Shown in pieces: positions 19,955-23,374 of a stretch of 23,374 nucleotides of DNA. Every line of letters starts with the position of its first letter. Within the stretch, counting starts at the first letter, position 1. The notes under the pieces were generated by a model. It made no database searches and was not told where the DNA came from. It saw only the letters and a program-made list of their open reading frames with translations. Both the position numbers and the translations under genes were made by a program. This DNA comes from Pseudomonadota bacterium (lineage in GTDB: Bacteria; Pseudomonadota; Alphaproteobacteria; Rhizobiales; Xanthobacteraceae). Location of the stretch: the NCBI GenBank assembly GCA_023388935.1, contig JAEWFG010000293.1:1-23374 (forward strand), written 5' to 3'.

Positions 19955-20239
19955 CCATTTCTCCTGGATTTTTTCGCTATGAATGGCTCGGCCGCTCTCT
20001 ACGCCGCTCGTCTGCACCGGGCCATTGCATCGCGTAGAGAGTTCGAGCGACGCAATCGGCATGCAATCCGCATCGTGTGGTGATCGTTTAGGGATTTGGC
20101 GGCGGTTTCGCGGAATTGTGCTCCTCATATGCGGCAGCGCGGAACACGTGCAGCCTATAAGCATCTCCATTCGCAGCGAAACAGCCCGCTACTACCACCG
20201 CATGTTTTGCCGCGCCTAGAGTTTGCGCACCTGACGTTG

Positions 20240-20650
20240 ATGTGGATGGGCGGGCTCTTGGCGATGCGCGCAGTCGTGGTGGGATTGTGCACCGCAGTGG
20301 TGCTGGTGGTGAGAGTCGCCGACGCACAAATGCCCTTGCCGGCCACAAAGCCGCCGGATGGCGCCACGCTGTTCAAGCAGCAATGCGCGGTGTGTCATAC
20401 CGTGAGCCTATCGGAACCGATGCGGCAAGGTCCGCCTCTGGTCAAGATCGTGGGTCGCGCCGCCGGCAAGGTTGAAGGGTTTCACTATTCAGAGGGCTTG
20501 GCGAAAGCTGACTTCGTCTGGGACGAGGTGAGGCTCGATGCTTGGCTGACCAATCCTCAAGCCGTCATTCCCGGCGTGGTCATGGCCTATCGGCAGGCGA
20601 AGCCGGAGACGCGCGCCGCTATCATCGCCTTTCTCAAGGAGCAGAACTGA
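20240..20650 (+). CDS. Class I cytochrome c, monoheme, periplasmic
   Basis: This is a c-type cytochrome of 136 residues from this start. A signal peptide (hydrophobic A-V-V-V-G-L-C-T-A-V-V-L-V-V, cleavage near A-D-A-Q, about residue 29) leads to a heme-binding C49-A-V-C52-H53. The likely distal Met ligand is M115 in P-G-V-V-M-A-Y, placed as in class I cytochromes (P-G-T-K-M-x-F). Start choice is uncertain: ATGs at 20240, 20246 and 20264 all keep the signal peptide, none with a strong Shine-Dalgarno sequence. The stop TGA is immediately followed by the ATG of the VOC gene, and the GMC dehydrogenase subunits lie beyond. The natural inference is that this protein takes electrons from the dehydrogenase. 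Confidence 0.88.
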   Translation: MWMGGLLAMRAVVVGLCTAVVLVVRVADAQMPLPATKPPDGATLFKQQCAVCHTVSLSEPMRQGPPLVKIVGRAAGKVEGFHYSEGLAKADFVWDEVRLDAWLTNPQAVIPGVVMAYRQAKPETRAAIIAFLKEQN

Positions 20651-21046
20651 ATGGCAAAGCCGGTCCATTCCATGATCCGCGTGCTGGATGAAGCACGATC
20701 GCTCGACTTCTACAGGCGCGCTTTCGGCCTCGAAGTCGCCGACCATCTGAAGTTTTCGGATTTTGCCCTGATCTATTTGCGTCACCCCTCCTCACCTTTC
20801 GAGGTGGAGCTGACGGTGAATTTCGATCGCAAGGAACCCTACCAGCTCGGCGATGGCTATGGACATCTCGCCGTTGTGGTCGAAGATCTCGATGCCGAAC
20901 ATGCCCGCTTCGAGCGCGAGAAGCTCGCACCGGGGCCGCTGCGCGATTTCAAGCACGACGGCAAAACAATGGCGCGCTTCTTCTTCGTCAGCGATCCCGA
21001 TGGCTACAAGATCGAGGTGATCCAGCGGGGCGGACGTTTCAACTAA
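20651..21046 (+). CDS. Glyoxalase-I-like VOC family protein
   Basis: This is a 131-residue vicinal-oxygen-chelate fold protein closely resembling lactoylglutathione lyase. The four metal ligands of glyoxalase I are all present and regularly placed: H6, E53 (in E-V-E-L-T-V-N), H72 (in G-Y-G-H-L-A-V) and E122 (in D-G-Y-K-I-E-V), matching H5, E56, H74 and E122 of E. coli GloA. The L-D-F-Y-R-R-A-F-G-L segment is also typical. It begins directly after the cytochrome c stop (no gap) and is followed by the Tat-signal subunit with a GGAGG between. It has no signal peptide, so it acts in the cytoplasm while its neighbours act in the periplasm. It could be a genuine GloA detoxifying methylglyoxal or act on a product of the dehydrogenase. 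Confidence 0.87.
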   Translation: MAKPVHSMIRVLDEARSLDFYRRAFGLEVADHLKFSDFALIYLRHPSSPFEVELTVNFDRKEPYQLGDGYGHLAVVVEDLDAEHARFEREKLAPGPLRDFKHDGKTMARFFFVSDPDGYKIEVIQRGGRFN

Positions 21047-21072
21047 CCAAATCAAAATCTACGGAGGAACCC

Positions 21073-21621
21073 ATGAGAGAAGTCGACCGTCGAAGCAAGC
21101 ACAGCCGCCGCGTCTTTCTCAAGGGCGCGGCAACGGCCGTGCCGGTTGCGGCCGTGGCGACCAGTATCGCCGTCAGCATCGAGGGCGCCTGGGCGGATGA
21201 TTCCAGCGCACTCTCTCCCGAGACAATGAAGACGCTGCTAAAGGTCGCGCGTGACATCTATCCCCACGATGCCCTCGGCGACAGCTACTACATCATCGCG
21301 ATCAAGCCGTGGGACGGCAAGGCGGCCAAGGACGCGTCCGTCAAGTCGCTGATCAGCGACGGCATCACGCGGCTCGATCAGAATGCACGAGATCGCCACA
21401 AGGTGCCCTATGCCGAAGTGCCCTGGGAAGCCGATCGCGTCGTGCTCCTGAAGGAGATCGAGCAGAGCGACTTCTTCCAGAAAGTGCGCGGCGACCTCAT
21501 CGTCTCGCTCTACAACCAGAAAGAGGTCTGGCCGCGGTTCGGCTACGAGGGCTCCTCCGCCGAGCATGGCGGTTACATCAACCGCGGCTTCGCCGACATC
21601 GACTGGCTGCCGAAAGCCTAA
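21073..21621 (+). CDS. Tat-signal small subunit of GMC dehydrogenase (gluconate 2-dehydrogenase subunit 3-like)
   Basis: This is a 182-residue protein with a textbook twin-arginine signal, S11-R12-R13-V-F-L-K, then a hydrophobic run and cleavage near A-W-A-D (about residue 41). The mature part (L-S-P-E-T-M-K-T-L-L-K-V-A-R-D-I-Y-P-H-D) matches the start of the gluconate 2-dehydrogenase subunit 3 family. In FAD-glucose dehydrogenase and relatives, this 'hitchhiker' subunit escorts the folded FAD subunit through the Tat system. The GMC protein encoded next has no signal peptide of its own, as that model requires. GGAGG lies a few bases before the start. Family assignment rests on signal, size and position as well as sequence. 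Confidence 0.85.
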   Translation: MREVDRRSKHSRRVFLKGAATAVPVAAVATSIAVSIEGAWADDSSALSPETMKTLLKVARDIYPHDALGDSYYIIAIKPWDGKAAKDASVKSLISDGITRLDQNARDRHKVPYAEVPWEADRVVLLKEIEQSDFFQKVRGDLIVSLYNQKEVWPRFGYEGSSAEHGGYINRGFADIDWLPKA

Positions 21622-21651
21622 GTCGCACCCCAACGGTTCAGGAGAACGCAT

Positions 21652-23220
21652 ATGGCAAAATTCGATCTGAACGACAGCAGCGTTGTGGTGATCGTCGGCT
21701 CCGGCGCCGGCGGCGGAACGCTGGGCAACGAGCTCGCCCAGAAGGGCGTCAAGGTGGTCATTCTCGAAGCCGGCCCGCGCATCGAGAACCAGGACTTCAT
21801 CAATGACGAGTGGGAGAGCTTTTCCCAGCTCGCTTGGTCTGACGCGCGTACCACGTCGGGGACATGGCGCGTCGCCAAGGACTTTCCAAATCTTCCTGCC
21901 TGGATCGTCAAGGCGGTCGGCGGCTCCACGGTCCATTGGGCCGGCGCGTCGCTGCGTTTCGACGAGCATGAATTCAGGGTCAAGAGCACCTATGGCAACA
22001 TTCCAGGCGCCAACCTTTTGGACTGGCCGGTCACGCTCGCCGAGATGGAGCCGTGGTACGCCAAGGCCGAGAACAAGATGGGCGTGACCCGCACCAACGG
22101 CATCCCGGGCCTTCCCGGCAACAACAATTTCAAGGTGCTGGAAGCCGGCGCGAAGAAGATCGGCTACAAGACCGTGCACACCGGCAACATGGCGATCAAC
22201 AGCCAGCCGCGCGACGGACGCGGCTCCTGCCAGCAGATCGGCTTCTGCTTCCAGGGCTGCAAATCCGGCGCGAAATGGTCGACGCTCTACACCGAGATCC
22301 CCAAGGGCGAAGCCACCGGCAATCTGGAGGTCCGGCCCAGCAGCATGGTGGTCAAGGTCGAGCACGATGCCAGCGGCAAGGTAACCGGCGTCGTTTACGC
22401 CGACGAGGCCGGCGCAATGCAGCGCCAGAAGGCGCGCATCGTCGCGGTGGCCGGCAATTCGATCGAAAGTCCGAGGCTGCTGCTCAACAGCGCTTCGACC
22501 ATGTTCCCCGACGGCCTTGGCAATTCATCGGGCCAGGTCGGCCGCAACTACATGCGCCACATGACCGGCAGCGTCTATGCCGTGTTCGAGAAGTCGGTGC
22601 ACATGTATCGCGGTACCACCATGGCCGGCATCATCCGCGACGAGGCCGCCAACAATCCGAAGCGCGGCTTCGTCGGCGGCTACGAGATGGAGACGCTGTC
22701 GATCGGACTGCCGTTCATGGCGGCATTCCTCAACCCCGGCGCCTGGGGACGTCCGTTCACGAGCGCGCTCGACGGCTATCCGCGGATGGCCGGCATGTGG
22801 CTAGTTGGCGAGGACATGCCGCAGGAGACCAACCGCATCACGCTCGATCCTGTCGTGAAGGACAAGTTCGGACAGGCGGTCGCGAGCGTCCACTTCGACG
22901 ATCATCCCAATGACGTCGCCATGCGCGCTCACGCCTACAAGCAGGGAGCGGCGGTCTATGACGCCGTCGGCGCCACCGTGACCTATCCGACGCCGCCCTA
23001 TCCGAGCACCCACAATCTCGGCACCAACCGGATGAGCGAGAAGCCGCGGGACGGCGTGGTCAACAAGTTCGGACAGAGCCACGACGTCAAGAATCTGTTT
23101 GTCTCTGACGGCAGCCAGTTCACCAGCGGTGCGGCGTGCAACCCGACGCTGACCATCGTCGCGCTTGCGATCCGGCAGGCGGACTACATCGCCGGCGCGA
23201 TGCAGAAGAAGGAGATCTGA
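21652..23220 (+). CDS. GMC family FAD-dependent dehydrogenase, catalytic subunit with Cys cluster motif
   Basis: This is a 522-residue flavoprotein with no signal peptide. The FAD ADP-binding loop is V-I-V-G-S-G-A-G-G-G near residue 14, ending in an E-A-G-P dinucleotide acid. V-G-G-S-T-V-H-W-A-G is the flavin-contact segment. C193-x5-C199-x3-C203 follows R-D-G-R-G-S and precedes G-A-K-W-S; I recall the same spacing for the [3Fe-4S] ligands of Burkholderia FAD-glucose dehydrogenase. H454 (H-N-L-G-T-N-R-M) and N497 (C-N-P-T) are the likely catalytic pair. The closing block is V-S-D-G-S-Q-F-T-S-G. Together with the Tat small subunit and cytochrome c it predicts a periplasmic dehydrogenase feeding the respiratory chain. 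The substrate (sugar, polyol, glycoside or other alcohol) cannot be read from the sequence. Confidence 0.92.
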   Translation: MAKFDLNDSSVVVIVGSGAGGGTLGNELAQKGVKVVILEAGPRIENQDFINDEWESFSQLAWSDARTTSGTWRVAKDFPNLPAWIVKAVGGSTVHWAGASLRFDEHEFRVKSTYGNIPGANLLDWPVTLAEMEPWYAKAENKMGVTRTNGIPGLPGNNNFKVLEAGAKKIGYKTVHTGNMAINSQPRDGRGSCQQIGFCFQGCKSGAKWSTLYTEIPKGEATGNLEVRPSSMVVKVEHDASGKVTGVVYADEAGAMQRQKARIVAVAGNSIESPRLLLNSASTMFPDGLGNSSGQVGRNYMRHMTGSVYAVFEKSVHMYRGTTMAGIIRDEAANNPKRGFVGGYEMETLSIGLPFMAAFLNPGAWGRPFTSALDGYPRMAGMWLVGEDMPQETNRITLDPVVKDKFGQAVASVHFDDHPNDVAMRAHAYKQGAAVYDAVGATVTYPTPPYPSTHNLGTNRMSEKPRDGVVNKFGQSHDVKNLFVSDGSQFTSGAACNPTLTIVALAIRQADYIAGAMQKKEI

Positions 23221-23248
23221 CGTCCGAAGGCAAACCGCTCTCTCCCCC

Positions 23249-23328
23249 GTCATTGCGAGCGGAGCGAAGATTCCATGGGGAGTGGATAGCGACCAAGTCT
23301 GAGGCCAGACTGAGGTTGCAAAATCCAT
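23249..23328. repeat. Probable dispersed intergenic repeat
   Basis: A segment starting CCGTCATTGCGAGCGGAGCG and running through ATTCCATGGGGAGTGGATAG to about 23328 resembles the GTCATTGCGAGCGAAGCGAAG-type intergenic repeat common in Bradyrhizobium and other proteobacteria. I recognise the motif from general knowledge; only one copy is in the window, so the boundaries are approximate. CAGACTGAGG/GAGGCCAGAC-like short similarities inside are not a clear stem. Confidence 0.45.
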
Positions 23329-23345
23329 CCAACCTGGAGACGACG

Positions 23346-23374
23346 ATGTTGCTCGATCATCCTTCCGACGGACT
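23346..23374 (+). CDS. Possible start of next gene, cut by window end
   Basis: An ATG with GGAG (23336-23339) six bases upstream opens a frame reading M-L-L-D-H-P-S-D-G to the end of the window. Too little is visible to assign a product. It follows the GMC operon by 125 bp, in the same direction. Confidence 0.4.

Noticed and set aside
20140..20165. GGAAC at 20140-20144 as an EcfG-type -35 element for the cytochrome operon
   Set aside because: No CGTT-like -10 is found 16-17 bases downstream, so the promoter match fails.

Overview
The window is high-GC, gene-dense chromosomal DNA of an alphaproteobacterium. Gene content, protein similarity and intergenic repeat style point to Rhizobiales, most likely Bradyrhizobium or a close relative; this is an inference from recalled family resemblance, not a database search. 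I see no insertion sequences, phage genes, CRISPR arrays, rRNA or tRNA genes. The long minus-strand open frames are shadows of plus-strand genes.

Layout. Positions 1-2864 hold the 3' end of uvrC and a tightly coupled run pgsA-moaD-moaE-prmB (phospholipid synthesis, molybdopterin synthase, ribosomal protein L3 methylation). Positions 2953-4672 hold two overlapping inner-membrane protein genes (holin-like and YihY/BrkB family), closed by a 12-bp-arm hairpin facing a convergent SAM methyltransferase gene. Positions 5681-9720 carry a winged-helix/TPR regulator, a membrane-anchored coiled-coil protein with a degenerate EAL domain that resembles TipF, and a HAD-IIA hydrolase. An orphan CheY-like receiver (minus strand) is divergent from ribF. 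Then come ileS, lspA, a secreted hypothetical protein, a translationally coupled pair of M16 peptidase-like proteins (one with the zinc site, one without) and the ribosome-rescue hydrolase arfB. After a small low-complexity secreted protein on the minus strand, the window ends with a four-gene operon: cytochrome c, glyoxalase-like VOC protein, Tat-signal small subunit and GMC flavoprotein. It looks like a periplasmic dye-linked dehydrogenase of the FAD-glucose/gluconate dehydrogenase type.

The most interesting signal is upstream of ileS. A 15-codon open frame (11572-11619) with a good ribosome binding site encodes M-F-A-R-R-I-I-G-I-S-G-P-A-S-A, with three Ile codons (ATC, ATA, ATT) close together. 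Its stop codon lies inside a long hairpin (11604-11644) followed by a short T-rich stretch. A strand of that hairpin can pair instead with seven bases just upstream of the ileS start. This looks like an isoleucine-sensing leader-peptide attenuator controlling isoleucyl-tRNA synthetase, and I do not recall a described example in this group. The second candidate is the terminal dehydrogenase operon, whose GMC subunit has a C-x5-C-x3-C motif like the [3Fe-4S] ligands of FAD-glucose dehydrogenase and whose operon includes a complete glyoxalase-I-type metal site.
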